A stretch of DNA of 64,000 nucleotides from Treponema sp. UBA4377 (GTDB taxonomy: Bacteria; Spirochaetota; Spirochaetia; Treponematales; Treponemataceae): NCBI GenBank assembly GCA_002391235.1, contig DGRX01000004.1, forward strand, positions 95,951 through 159,950, in the 5' to 3' direction. The first letter of the stretch is position 1; every line of letters begins with the position of its first letter. Under the pieces are notes generated by a model that had not been told where the DNA came from, did not search any database, and was given only the letters and a program-made list of their open reading frames with translations. Of this stretch, positions 34,246-41,772 are shown one piece after another. A program made the position numbers and the translations under genes.

Positions 34246-34296
34246 TGACCCACTTATACAAAAATTCTGACCCATATTTTGTAATTTTTTGACCCA
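34246..34296. repeat. Three TGACCCA direct repeats at 22-bp spacing
   Basis: TGACCCA occurs at 34246, 34268 and 34290, exactly 22 bp apart, in a gap without genes (34185-34533). Multiple terminal repeats of this kind occur at ends of IS21-family elements, so this may be an insertion-sequence scar, or an array of regulator sites. The rest of the gap holds one dispersed-repeat core and the hsp20 promoter. Confidence 0.55.
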
Positions 34297-34306
34297 AATT
34301 TCCGCC

Positions 34307-34324
34307 CCGCATTAAGGTCTTGCA
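34307..34324 (-). repeat. Intergenic copy of the TTGCAAG repeat core
   Basis: The minus strand reads TGCAAGACCTTAATGCGG, matching the dispersed core at 14 or more positions. It lies between the TGACCCA array and the sigma-54 promoter. Confidence 0.5.
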
Positions 34325-34434
34325 AACCTTTTACTTCCATTTTCAACCATTCCACAGTAAAAAAACATATTTTTCGCGGCTTTTTTGGCCTTTCTACCAA
34401 TTCCTTTTAAAAATTTCATAAATTTTTCCAAACT

Positions 34435-34450
34435 TGGCACGGTTCTTGCT
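34435..34450 (+). promoter_or_regulatory. Sigma-54 (-24/-12) promoter of the hsp20 gene
   Basis: TGGCACGGTTCTTGCT is a full match to the sigma-54 consensus TGGCACG-N4-TTGCW, with GG at 34436-34437 and GC at 34448-34449 at the required ten-base spacing. Transcription should begin near 34461, giving a leader of about 73 bases before the ATG at 34534. An enhancer-binding activator is required, but no such gene is in the window. Confidence 0.85.
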
Positions 34451-34533
34451 ACAGTATATAGTGAAAGGGGCCTTGAGGCTTCTAAAACTTAATTAAAAAC
34501 GCGGCCGCCTGTAACGGCGCGAAGGAGTTTATT

Positions 34534-34956
34534 ATGAACGAACTTTCACTTTTCAATTCACTTTTTGACAACGCGTTTGACTGCGGAATGCCGGATTTGA
34601 CATGGAAAACAGCCCGCCTGCCAAAGGTAGACATTAAGGAAAACAAGGACAGCTACAGCTTGCAGATGGATTTGCCGGGAGCCACAGAAAAAGACGTTGA
34701 CATCGAAATCGACCACGGCGTCATGACAATCAGTTCCGTCAAGACAGCCGAGAAGGAAGAAAAGAACGAAAAGAAAGAGGAAGGCAAGTGGCTTATCCGC
34801 GAGCGCGTTCAGAGCCAGTTTGCCCGCCGATTCACTCTTCCGGACGACATTGACGAGACAAAAGTCACCGCCAGCTTTAAGAACGGCGTCTTGAACGTAA
34901 CGATGGCCCGCAAGGCCCTCCCCGAGCCCAAAAAGATTGCAATTGAAGTTGCGTAA
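34534..34956 (+). CDS. Small heat-shock protein, Hsp20/alpha-crystallin family
   Basis: The 140-residue protein has a short N-terminal region and an alpha-crystallin domain (about 28-130) starting LPKVDIKENKDSYSLQMDLPG and ending with FKNGVLNVTMARK, the A-x-x-x-GVL motif of the family. A C-terminal IEV tail (I-x-I/V anchor) is present. It is an ATP-independent holdase that keeps unfolding proteins soluble. The gene has an AAGGAG site and sits behind a sigma-54 promoter rather than a sigma-32 or HrcA/HspR site. Strong codon bias is seen. Confidence 0.93.
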   Translation: MNELSLFNSLFDNAFDCGMPDLTWKTARLPKVDIKENKDSYSLQMDLPGATEKDVDIEIDHGVMTISSVKTAEKEEKNEKKEEGKWLIRERVQSQFARRFTLPDDIDETKVTASFKNGVLNVTMARKALPEPKKIAIEVA

Positions 34957-35012
34957 AGACGACCTCAATTGTCCGCTTTGAATAAAAGCGGGCAAATAGG
35001 GGCGGGACGCAG

Positions 35013-35103
35013 AAAAAAAGAGACGGAAGGACCCGTCAGCGAAGCGGTTTGGCCGTAGGCGTCAAACCGCAAGCGAAGGACGGGAGGCTCCGTCTCTTTT
35101 TTT
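35013..35103. terminator. Long branched bidirectional terminator after hsp20
   Basis: AAAAAAAGAGACGGA and TCCGTCTCTTTTTTT form the outer stem; inside are CCCGTC with GACGGG and GCGGTTTG with CAAACCGC. The structure spans about 90 bases between convergent genes, longer than a simple terminator. Confidence 0.8.
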
Positions 35104-35134
35104 CGTCGCTGGGACCCGCTATTTAAGCCCGCGC

Positions 35135-35686
35135 TTATTCATCGCGGATAATCGCGTCGTCCGCGATGATGTCGCGGTTTTTCCAGGCCAAGAAGGTGAT
35201 GGCCGCTCCCGCCAAAAGGAGAAGCGCTCCGCCAATGCGGATAATCGTAAAGCCAAAAGAGCTTGGCAGGGCGAACAAAATCACGGCCAAAACGATTGTG
35301 GCCACGATTTCTATTACATGGCGCTTTACGGGCAAGCCGTCCTGATGAAGGGTCAGCGTAATGGGAATCTGGCAAATCGCGGCGAAAATCGAATAAATCG
35401 CAAAGATGTAAATCAAGCTTTGCCAGGCGAATTGGGCCACGCGCAAGGGAAGAACGATGCACAGGATTCCTATGACGATTCCCGCGATTCCGCGAATGTA
35501 GCATTCAATCTTAAAATTCTTTTCCACGCTAAGGGGAGCCACAGCCGCCAGCATAAAGCCGCCGTCCAAAACCGCGGAAATTCCCAAAACAACGACCAAA
35601 ATCTGGACCATAGATTCCGCCGCCAAAAGCATCATCAAGCCGACGATTGCCGTCATAATTCCCAAAAAATAGTTAGAATTGTTCAT
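35135..35686 (-). CDS. DUF308/HdeD-family membrane protein
   Basis: The 183-residue protein has six hydrophobic helices in three pairs, with repeated G-I-x-x-L-xP motifs (AIVGLMMLLAAES, AGIVIGILCIVLPLR, IVLAVILFALPSS) typical of DUF308. HdeD of this family protects enterobacteria against acid at high cell density; here the role is unknown. The C-terminus is hydrophilic and acidic. It is convergent with hsp20, separated by the long terminator. Confidence 0.82.
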   Translation of the reverse strand: MNNSNYFLGIMTAIVGLMMLLAAESMVQILVVVLGISAVLDGGFMLAAVAPLSVEKNFKIECYIRGIAGIVIGILCIVLPLRVAQFAWQSLIYIFAIYSIFAAICQIPITLTLHQDGLPVKRHVIEIVATIVLAVILFALPSSFGFTIIRIGGALLLLAGAAITFLAWKNRDIIADDAIIRDE

Positions 35687-35696
35687 GCCTAAATTG

Positions 35697-35788
35697 TATC
35701 ATGCTTCGCATGATTTTGCAAATTTGAAGTTATTGACGTTCGCGCCTTGCGGCGCGCAGGCAATATCACGCTTCGCATGATTTTGCAA
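35697..35788. repeat. Direct repeat of a 25-bp hairpin unit
   Basis: TATC-A-YGCTTCGCATGATTTTGCAA occurs at 35697-35721 and 35764-35788, 67 bp apart with one mismatch. The first copy contains a small hairpin (ATCATGC, loop TTC, GCATGAT with partial pairing). It lies between divergent genes, near a separate GCGCCTTGCGGCGC hairpin (35740-35753). Confidence 0.65.
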
Positions 35789-35813
35789 CTTTTGCGTTTC
35801 GCGCAACTTTTTC

Positions 35814-35842
35814 TTGAAAAAAATGGGAGAATGATGTATAAT
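35814..35842 (+). promoter_or_regulatory. Promoter of the receiver-domain gene
   Basis: TTGAAA (35814-35819) and TATAAT (35837-35842) are 17 bp apart. Transcription should start near 35849, so all upstream in-frame start codons lie outside the mRNA. Confidence 0.82.
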
Positions 35843-35869
35843 ACTCTAATCATTTGGTTGGAGTTTACC

Positions 35870-36697
35870 TTGAGTAAAAACATACTGTTAATTGGCAACA
35901 ATGAGCAAAGTTTTTTGATAAAAGCGTTGATGAAAAATTTAACGGACGCTTCCTATGAAGTTGACTTTTGCCCGCCGGAGGGAAGCTATGTCAACGCTAG
36001 GATGTTGTCTGGCAGTCCTCCAGAAATTTTGATTCTGTATCTAGAAAGGTTGGAAGACAGCGACAACGCCTTTTTCCAGTGGGTCAATTCTTTTATTACC
36101 GGAGAAGGAAAAAAGTGCCGTTTGTATTTTATCGGAAACGCCGGCGAAATCAACATGGCTTACGAATACATTCAAAGGGAGTATGTAAAGTACGCCTTTG
36201 AGCGCCCTGTAGAGATGCCGGAATTCCTTAAGATTTTGGAAAAGGACGGCGGCGACTATTCTTTCTCTGACGGCGTAAAAGAGTACGAGTTGGATCCTGC
36301 CAAAAAAACGATTTTGGTTGTTGACGACGAGCAAGTCCAGCTGCACGCTATGGACCGCTGGCTTAATAAATTTTACAACGTTCTTACCGAAAAGTCAGGA
36401 ACCAACGCCATCGCGCTTTTGTCGCATTACAAGGTTGACATGATTTTGCTGGACTACGAAATGCCGGTTCTTTCGGGCCTGGACGTGTTCCAGTTGATTA
36501 AGTCGGATCCCTCCACAGCCAAAATACCGGTTGTTTTCCTGACCGCCAACGACGACAGCGATGTCGTAAAGCAGGTAATCGCCGCCCGTCCGGTAGGCTA
36601 CTTGCTCAAAAACACTCCGCCTGGAATTTTGGTTCAGAAAATCGCTGACATATTCCAGCGCTTGGCCGACGCTAAAAAGCCCAAAAGACCATTTTAA
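35870..36697 (+). CDS. Two-receiver signalling protein without output domain
   Basis: The 275-residue protein holds a degenerate N-terminal receiver-like domain (1-130; no acidic pair, IGNNE in its place) and an intact C-terminal receiver (145-265; D152/D153, phospho-acceptor D195 in LLDYEMP, lysine in YLLKNT). There is no output domain. With the Hpt gene 24 bp downstream it probably forms part of a phosphorelay. The start is taken as TTG at 35870, with GGAG at 35859-35862; longer reading-frame starts lie upstream of the promoter and are excluded. Confidence 0.83.
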   Translation: MSKNILLIGNNEQSFLIKALMKNLTDASYEVDFCPPEGSYVNARMLSGSPPEILILYLERLEDSDNAFFQWVNSFITGEGKKCRLYFIGNAGEINMAYEYIQREYVKYAFERPVEMPEFLKILEKDGGDYSFSDGVKEYELDPAKKTILVVDDEQVQLHAMDRWLNKFYNVLTEKSGTNAIALLSHYKVDMILLDYEMPVLSGLDVFQLIKSDPSTAKIPVVFLTANDDSDVVKQVIAARPVGYLLKNTPPGILVQKIADIFQRLADAKKPKRPF

Positions 36698-36721
36698 CGG
36701 CCCTGCATTTGGAGGCATGAT

Positions 36722-37063
36722 ATGACGATTGACACAGCCCATGGAATGGAATATTCGATGAACGACAAAGACATGTACAAAGACATGGTCCAAATGTTCA
36801 TTGACCAACGGGACCAAAACCTTTCTGACATAAACGGAGCCTTTGAAAAAAAGGACTGGGACAACTATCGCATCAAGGTTCACGGCCTAAAATCCAATTC
36901 CCGCTTGGTCGGCGGAATGGACTTGGGAAGCCTTGCCGAAAAGTGCGAACACGCGGCCCGCGACAAGGACGAGGCCACAATCACCGCCGAGCAGGCCAAT
37001 CTTATGTCCCTTTATGACCAAACAATTGAGGCCCTCAAGGCCATCAATTACGACACGCTTTAA
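36722..37063 (+). CDS. Hpt (histidine phosphotransfer) domain protein
   Basis: This 113-residue four-helix bundle carries the Hpt signature IKVHGLKSNSRLVGG, with phospho-accepting H54. It should shuttle phosphate between a hybrid kinase and receivers, most likely the protein encoded upstream. It has a strong GGAGG site. No kinase gene is adjacent, so the input kinase is encoded elsewhere. Confidence 0.88.
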   Translation: MTIDTAHGMEYSMNDKDMYKDMVQMFIDQRDQNLSDINGAFEKKDWDNYRIKVHGLKSNSRLVGGMDLGSLAEKCEHAARDKDEATITAEQANLMSLYDQTIEALKAINYDTL

Positions 37064-37118
37064 TAACAAAAGCGCTTGACACAATTCCCAATTTTATGTT
37101 ATTCTTGTAGAACATTTT

Positions 37119-37203
37119 GGAGCGATGGCAGAGTGGTCGAACGCGGCGGTCTTGAAAACCGTTGTACCGCAAGGTACCGGGGGTTCAAATCCCTCTCGCT
37201 CCG
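37119..37203 (+). tRNA. tRNA-Ser (anticodon TGA)
   Basis: A full cloverleaf with acceptor arms GGAGCGA and TCGCTCC, anticodon loop CTTGAAA (anticodon TGA) and a long class II variable arm (TACCGCAAGGTA). GGTTCAAATCC is the T-arm. It decodes UCA and wobble UCN codons. Confidence 0.95.
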
Positions 37204-37210
37204 CATATTT

Positions 37211-37296
37211 GGAAGCGTGGTAGAGCGGTAATACGCCGGATTGCTAATCCGTGGGTTCCAATTTGGGCCCGGCAGGTTCGACTCCTGTCGCTTCCG
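37211..37296 (+). tRNA. tRNA-Ser (anticodon GCT)
   Basis: Acceptor arms GGAAGCG and CGCTTCC, anticodon loop TTGCTAA with GCT at 37243-37245, and a class II variable arm. It decodes AGC and AGU. It follows the first tRNA by 7 bp and is probably cotranscribed. Confidence 0.95.
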
Positions 37297-37318
37297 TTTT
37301 ACAAGCTTCAGCTTGAAT

Positions 37319-37393
37319 GAGATTGTAGCTCAGCTGGATTAGAGCGCCACCCTGCGGAGGTGGAGGTCGCACGTTCGAATCGTGTCAGTCTCA
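37319..37393 (+). tRNA. tRNA-Arg (anticodon GCG)
   Basis: Acceptor arms GAGATTG and CAGTCTC (one G-T pair), anticodon stem CCACC/GGTGG and loop CTGCGGA, giving anticodon GCG at 37354-37356. C35 fits the arginine identity set. Most bacteria read CGC with an ACG (inosine) tRNA, so a GCG arginine tRNA is unusual; CGC is very common in this window. Confidence 0.9.
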
Positions 37394-37396
37394 AAT

Positions 37397-37422
37397 GCCT
37401 GTCCTTATGGACGGGCTTTTTT
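37397..37422 (+). terminator. Rho-independent terminator of the tRNA cluster
   Basis: GCCTGTCC and GGACGGGC pair around TTAT, followed by a run of six T. It starts four bases after tRNA-Arg. Confidence 0.88.
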
Positions 37423-37446
37423 GTTTTAAAGGAACGGAGGAAAAAA

Positions 37447-38127
37447 ATGAACTCGATTCAAAAAACGCTGCGGCAAATGGCCGACCCCAAAACCGCCGCC
37501 TTTACAAGCCGAATAATTCCCAACGTTGACCCTAAAACTATTCTAGGCATAAAAACGCCGGAACTGCGCGCTCTGGCCAAGGAACTTCGCGCAAATCAAA
37601 AATTTCTCTGCGACCTTCCGCACAAATACTTTGAAGAAAACCAACTGCATGCCTTTGTCGTAAGCGGCATAAAGGACTTTGGCCTTTGCGTCGCCGAGCT
37701 TGAGCGCTTTTTGCCCTGCATCGACAACTGGGCCACTTGCGACCAGACCTCGCCCGCTTGCTTTAAGAAAAACCGCGCGGCGCTTTTGCCCTTGATAAAA
37801 AAATGGATAAAGAGCGGGCACGTTTACACTGTCCGCTTTGCGATTGTAAACCTTATGCGGCATTTCTTGGACCAGGATTTTAAGCTGGAATTCTTAAAAA
37901 TGGCCGCCGCGGTAAAGAGCGACGACTATTACATCAAAATGGCCATTGGTTGGTATTTTGCCGAGGCCTTGGCCAAGCAGTGGGACGCGGCTCTTCCGTA
38001 CATAAAAGCAAAGCGCTTGGAGGCCTGGACCCACAACAAGGCCATTCAAAAGGCGCTCGAAAGCTTTAAGGTTAGCGACGAAAGGAAAGAATTGCTTGCG
38101 GGGATGAAAGTCGCGCTTCCTGGTTGA
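37447..38127 (+). CDS. DNA alkylation repair protein, AlkD-like
   Basis: The 226-residue all-helical HEAT-repeat protein belongs to the AlkD family of DNA glycosylases, which excise 3-methyladenine and 7-methylguanine without base flipping. Motifs seen are GIKTPELRALAKEL near 34-48, SGIKDFGL, DNWATCDQTSPACFK and YYIKMAIGWYFAEALAKQWD. Conserved W and D residues of the family (DNWATCD) are present. The ATG at 37447 follows GGAGG. It lies just after the tRNA terminator. Confidence 0.88.
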   Translation: MNSIQKTLRQMADPKTAAFTSRIIPNVDPKTILGIKTPELRALAKELRANQKFLCDLPHKYFEENQLHAFVVSGIKDFGLCVAELERFLPCIDNWATCDQTSPACFKKNRAALLPLIKKWIKSGHVYTVRFAIVNLMRHFLDQDFKLEFLKMAAAVKSDDYYIKMAIGWYFAEALAKQWDAALPYIKAKRLEAWTHNKAIQKALESFKVSDERKELLAGMKVALPG

Positions 38128-38172
38128 CCGAGGGCGCAGCGTCCGAAAGGACGCGGTGACACCGCTCGAACC

Positions 38173-38190
38173 AGCAGTTAAGGTCTTGCA
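38173..38190 (-). repeat. Intergenic copy of the TTGCAAG repeat core
   Basis: The minus strand reads TGCAAGACCTTAACTGCT, between the AlkD-like gene and the convergent MATE gene. Confidence 0.5.
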
Positions 38191-38209
38191 ATCAAAGTTT
38201 GCGAGCGGC

Positions 38210-39559
38210 TTAGACCAAAGCCTTGTTCATCCAGCGCTTGCTTTTCCAGCGCAGCATCATTACAAGGCCGCGGGTTGTTTCGTCGGTTCCGATGCCAAGC
38301 CAAAAGCCGGCGACGCCAAGGCCAAGCTTAAGGCCCAGCAAGTAGCTGCCGCCAACCATGATGACCCAGTTGGAGAACATTCCGTAAAGGACCGGGAACT
38401 TGATGTCGCCGGCGCCTTTTAGCGCTCCGATGTAAATCAAATTTTTTGAGCGTCCAAATTCCAAGTAAATCGAAAGCAAGAGCAAAGTCTTTACAAGCGA
38501 AACGACTTCTTCCTGCCGCGTGAAAAAGCCGATGATTGGCGAGCGGAATAAGTTTATCAGCAAAATCATCGAAACCGAGCAAGCGGTGGCGACGGCGCCG
38601 TACTTGTAGACCTTTTTGTAAATCTCTTCCTCTTGGCCCGCGCCTACGCTCCAGCCTGTCTTGATTTGAACGGCGCTTCCGATTCCAATCGCCATCACAA
38701 ATACAAAGCGGCAAATCGTGGCCGTGTAAACTTGCGACGACATCGCGAAGGTTCCCAAAGTTGAAATCATCGCCATGATGACGATTTGCGACACGTTGTA
38801 GGAAAGGTTTTCGCTTGCGGTTGGAACTCCGACAGAAAGGATAAGCTTGTAAAAGCGTCCGGGAATTTTGCAGCGGCAAAAAAAGTCAAAAGAAATGTCT
38901 TTCTTTTTTGCGATGATTATTTGCAAAATCACGCACGAGGCGATCATGGAAATCACCGACGACCACGCGACGCCCTTTACGCCAAAAATCGGAAGGCCGA
39001 AAAATCCGTAAAGGCTTATCGCGTTTCCTACGACGTTGATCAAGTTGGAAGCCAGGGTCACGACCATCGCTTCCTTTGTGTAGCCGTAGGAACGCAATAT
39101 CGCAGACTGCAAAAGTCCGAACGCGATGAAGAAAGAGCCCGCTCCGCCAAAAATCAAAAAGTAGTCGTTGGCAAACTGGCGCACTTCAGCTTCCAAGGTG
39201 TAGCGGCCAAGAAGGGGCTTTATTCCAAAGATTACGGCAAGCGTCATCACGGCGGCGGCGGCCGTCACCATAATCGCGCTGGACTTTGCGATTGCGTTAA
39301 GGTCGTCCTTGCTTTTTTGGGCTCCCAAAAATTGCGAAAGCACGATGGACGTTCCAATCGCGATTACGTTAAAAAGAATGTTTATGAAAAAAACATACTG
39401 GGTCATCATTCCGACGGCGGCCACCGCCTTTTCGGAATAAAAGCTTAGCATGACGGTGTCGATTGAGGCGACAAGAATTCTAAAGAATTGTTCGACAATA
39501 AGAGGAATGCTAAGCTTTGTCATTGGGAGCGCGCCGCGTCCCGCGTTGGCTTTGTTCAT
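38210..39559 (-). CDS. MATE-family efflux transporter
   Basis: The 449-residue protein has twelve hydrophobic segments in two halves, each resembling a MatE domain (first half from LSIPLIVEQFFRILV, second from LSVGVPTASENLSYN). MATE pumps export cationic drugs or metabolites in exchange for sodium or protons. Substrate is not predictable. The promoter TTGACT-N17-TATTCT lies two bases upstream of the ATG at 39559, and no Shine-Dalgarno site is seen. Confidence 0.92.
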   Translation of the reverse strand: MNKANAGRGALPMTKLSIPLIVEQFFRILVASIDTVMLSFYSEKAVAAVGMMTQYVFFINILFNVIAIGTSIVLSQFLGAQKSKDDLNAIAKSSAIMVTAAAAVMTLAVIFGIKPLLGRYTLEAEVRQFANDYFLIFGGAGSFFIAFGLLQSAILRSYGYTKEAMVVTLASNLINVVGNAISLYGFFGLPIFGVKGVAWSSVISMIASCVILQIIIAKKKDISFDFFCRCKIPGRFYKLILSVGVPTASENLSYNVSQIVIMAMISTLGTFAMSSQVYTATICRFVFVMAIGIGSAVQIKTGWSVGAGQEEEIYKKVYKYGAVATACSVSMILLINLFRSPIIGFFTRQEEVVSLVKTLLLLSIYLEFGRSKNLIYIGALKGAGDIKFPVLYGMFSNWVIMVGGSYLLGLKLGLGVAGFWLGIGTDETTRGLVMMLRWKSKRWMNKALV

Positions 39560-39567
39560 ATGGAAAA

Positions 39568-39596
39568 AGAATATTGGAGAGTTGACAAAAAGTCAA
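39568..39596 (-). promoter_or_regulatory. Promoter of the MATE gene
   Basis: Minus-strand TTGACT (39596-39591) and TATTCT (39573-39568) are 17 bp apart; the predicted start is two bases before the ATG at 39559. Confidence 0.6.
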
Positions 39597-39606
39597 TCGG
39601 ACTATT

Positions 39607-39741
39607 CGCGCTTGATAATTGTATTTATCAAGCGCGAAAAGGAACGAGTCAAGGCCTTGATTGCCAGCGCTCGTAAGAGCGCAGTTGAATAAATTTCAAC
39701 TAGCAAAACGGCACGTAGCGGAGCGTGCCTTGACCGTTCCT
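39607..39741. repeat. Composite hairpin repeat, long copy
   Basis: CGCGCTTGATA and TATCAAGCGCG form a perfect 11-bp palindrome (39607-39636). Then GGAACGAGTCAAGGC (39641-39655) and GCCTTGACCGTTCC (39727-39740) form an outer inverted repeat containing three inner hairpins and the string ACTAGCAAAAC. Its left part is shared with 12608-12677 and its middle with 52512-52576. It resembles a short non-autonomous element. Confidence 0.7.
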
Positions 39742-40498
39742 ACTCCAAGCGCTTTTCAAAGTCTTCTATGGGGAGCGGTTTGTCAAAGAAGTAGCCTTGG
39801 GCCAAAAAACAGTTGTTTTCTTTTAGCATTTTAACGTGCTCGATTGTCTCAACGCCTTCCACGATTGTGTCCAAGCCGATGTCCTGCGCCAAGGAGATTA
39901 TGTGTTTGAGCATTACGTATTGGCGGTGGTCGTTTTGGCTTTTTGGCAAAAAGCTTTTGTCGATTTTTAGAACATCCCAAGGAAGCTCGCGAATCAAGTT
40001 CATCGAAGAGTAGCCCATTCCAAAGTCGTCAACGCTGGTAGAAATCATTTGGGCGTGGAGCGCGTCGATAAGAGCGCGCAAGTCAGCGAAGCCTACGTCG
40101 GTGGTTGTTTCTGTCAATTCGATTTCTATGTATTCGTGCGGAACGTTGTGCTTGTCGATTGTTTGGATTATGCGATCCACCAATTTTTCGTCGCGAATGT
40201 GCGCGCGCGAAAGGTTCACGCTTACCTTTACTACGCGGCGGCCTTGGTCCAGCCAATGCCTCAAGTTGGCGCAAACATGGTCCAGCATGTAAAAATCCAG
40301 CTCGCAAATGCCGCCTTCTTTTTCCAGGGTTGGAATGAATTGGTCGGGAAAAATAAAGCTGTCGCCATGCTTCCAACGGACAAGCGCCTCCGCTCCAGCC
40401 AAGCGGTAGTTTCTTAAAGAAACCTTTGGCTGGTAGTACACGAGAAATTCTTCATTTTTAAGCGCGTCAGGAAAAAGCGCCAAAACGTCAACTGCCAA
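39740..40498 (-). CDS. EAL-domain c-di-GMP phosphodiesterase
   Basis: The 252-residue stand-alone EAL domain has the catalytic set: GAEALVRWKH, SVNLSRAHI, IEIELTET, SVDDFGMGYSS, LKIDKSF, EGVE and QGYFFDKPL. It should hydrolyse c-di-GMP. It is cotranscribed with and overlaps the PocR/kinase-like gene upstream, so its activity may be linked to that sensor. The start is uncertain: TTG at 40498 follows AGGTGGAAG; a TTG at 40513 is also possible. Before fusion losses the pair may have been one protein, which is inference. Confidence 0.87.
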   Translation of the reverse strand: MAVDVLALFPDALKNEEFLVYYQPKVSLRNYRLAGAEALVRWKHGDSFIFPDQFIPTLEKEGGICELDFYMLDHVCANLRHWLDQGRRVVKVSVNLSRAHIRDEKLVDRIIQTIDKHNVPHEYIEIELTETTTDVGFADLRALIDALHAQMISTSVDDFGMGYSSMNLIRELPWDVLKIDKSFLPKSQNDHRQYVMLKHIISLAQDIGLDTIVEGVETIEHVKMLKENNCFLAQGYFFDKPLPIEDFEKRLE

Positions 40499-41669
40499 GT
40501 TCTTCCACCTCAACTTCCAGCTGCGGAATTTTTATTACAAATTCCATCTCTGTGTCGGAAATGATTTCAAAATTAATTTGGCCGAACATTTGCTGGACTA
40601 TTCTGGCGATGGTTCTGTAACCCATGCCCTTTATGTTTGTGCCATCCAAATAAGATTGGTCGCCCGTTTCTATGAACATTTGCAAGGCTTCAAGATCGTT
40701 CTCTTCAAAGCCGTAACTTGTATCGGTAAATGTAAAAGTCAACAGCGTGGAGTAGGAAAATTTTTGCGCCGTTACTTTTAGCGAAGCCTTGCCGCTTTCC
40801 AACTGCCTTGCGCTGCTTTTGAACAAAAGGTAAACGATTTGCGAAATGCGGTCGTTGTCGCCAAAGAGATACAGGGGAACTGATTCGTCAATCGCAAATG
40901 AAAAGTCCGGGGATTTTTGGCCCATGACTTTTTTGGCTTGTTCGACGTAGTGGGGAACCAAGCGATGGACGCTGTATTCCGTTTCGACCAAATGCGTGGA
41001 GCCGATTTTGTCCTGAATGTTTTGCACGGAATCGCTTACGGCGGTGTATACGTCCGTTCCTGTTTCCAAGATTTGCTCGACTTGCTTTTTAATCAATTCC
41101 AAGTCGTTGGACTCCAGCGCCTCGCTCATGACCTCAACCCATTCCTGCATTGACTGCTTCATCTTGAGGGCCGTTTCCGTAACGGCGGCGGAGGCGCTGA
41201 GGGCGCTTTGCTGCATGGCGTGCGAGTTGTTTAAGGAAAGGTTGCTCGTGTATGCCATTTGCGATAGGGCTTCCGAAATTGTGGCCAAAAATTTTGAGCC
41301 GTGGGCCACTTGCGCTTCTGTTATGTTTTTTTCCGCGTCGGAACCAGCTCCGCAAATAAAAAGGCCGATTAAATCGCCCTCAAGCAAAAGAGGGCTGGCC
41401 GCGTCAAGGGAGCCAAAGTCGTTTTTTAGCGTGATGGTTTTTCCGGAGCGGAGAATTTGCGCTATTTCTTTTTTTATTACAGGCTCGTTGGCGTCTTCGT
41501 TATAGACAAGAATTTTGCTTATGAAGTCAGAAAAGTCGTTTCCTTCCGTAACTGGATTTGCCGTGGTGTCCGTGACAAGCGCGTTCAAGCCTGTGAAACG
41601 CGCGAAGCCGTCTTGAATTATTTGAAGAGAATCTGGATCCAATAAGTCAGTAATTGTAAACTTAAGCAA
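40488..41669 (-). CDS. PocR-domain sensor with degenerate kinase-like ATPase domain
   Basis: The 393-residue protein starts with a PocR-like ligand-binding domain (about 5-135; DLLDPDSLQIIQDGFARFTG and ASPLLLEGDLIGLFICG). A helical linker (140-235) follows, then a HATPase-like domain (about 245-385; GFEENDLEAL and the end KGMGYRTIARIVQQMFGQI). The N box is poor (SQIVYLLFKSSARQ), and no clear phospho-acceptor histidine is seen, so kinase activity is doubtful. The start is a TTG preceded by AAGGAAG. It may sense a small hydrocarbon derivative and control the overlapping EAL protein. Confidence 0.75.
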   Translation of the reverse strand: MLKFTITDLLDPDSLQIIQDGFARFTGLNALVTDTTANPVTEGNDFSDFISKILVYNEDANEPVIKKEIAQILRSGKTITLKNDFGSLDAASPLLLEGDLIGLFICGAGSDAEKNITEAQVAHGSKFLATISEALSQMAYTSNLSLNNSHAMQQSALSASAAVTETALKMKQSMQEWVEVMSEALESNDLELIKKQVEQILETGTDVYTAVSDSVQNIQDKIGSTHLVETEYSVHRLVPHYVEQAKKVMGQKSPDFSFAIDESVPLYLFGDNDRISQIVYLLFKSSARQLESGKASLKVTAQKFSYSTLLTFTFTDTSYGFEENDLEALQMFIETGDQSYLDGTNIKGMGYRTIARIVQQMFGQINFEIISDTEMEFVIKIPQLEVEVEELGS

Positions 41670-41720
41670 AATAAACTTCCTTAGTTTACTATTCTAGCGC
41701 GCTTTTTTTATAAACGCAAT

Positions 41721-41756
41721 AAAAAAAGCGGCCGCTGTCCGCGTCCGCTTTTTGGA
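41721..41756 (-). terminator. Terminator of the FGE-like lipoprotein gene
   Basis: On the minus strand AAAAAGCGG and CCGCTTTTTTATT form a stem with inner GC-rich pairing, 17 bp after the stop at 41773. Confidence 0.7.
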
Positions 41757-41772
41757 TTTTTTTTGCGCCTTT

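Noticed and set aside
35747..35869. Upstream extension of the two-receiver gene to an in-frame ATG-like start near 35747
   Set aside because: The consensus promoter TTGAAA-N17-TATAAT lies at 35814-35842, so the extension is mostly untranscribed; a TTG with GGAG at the right distance fits better.
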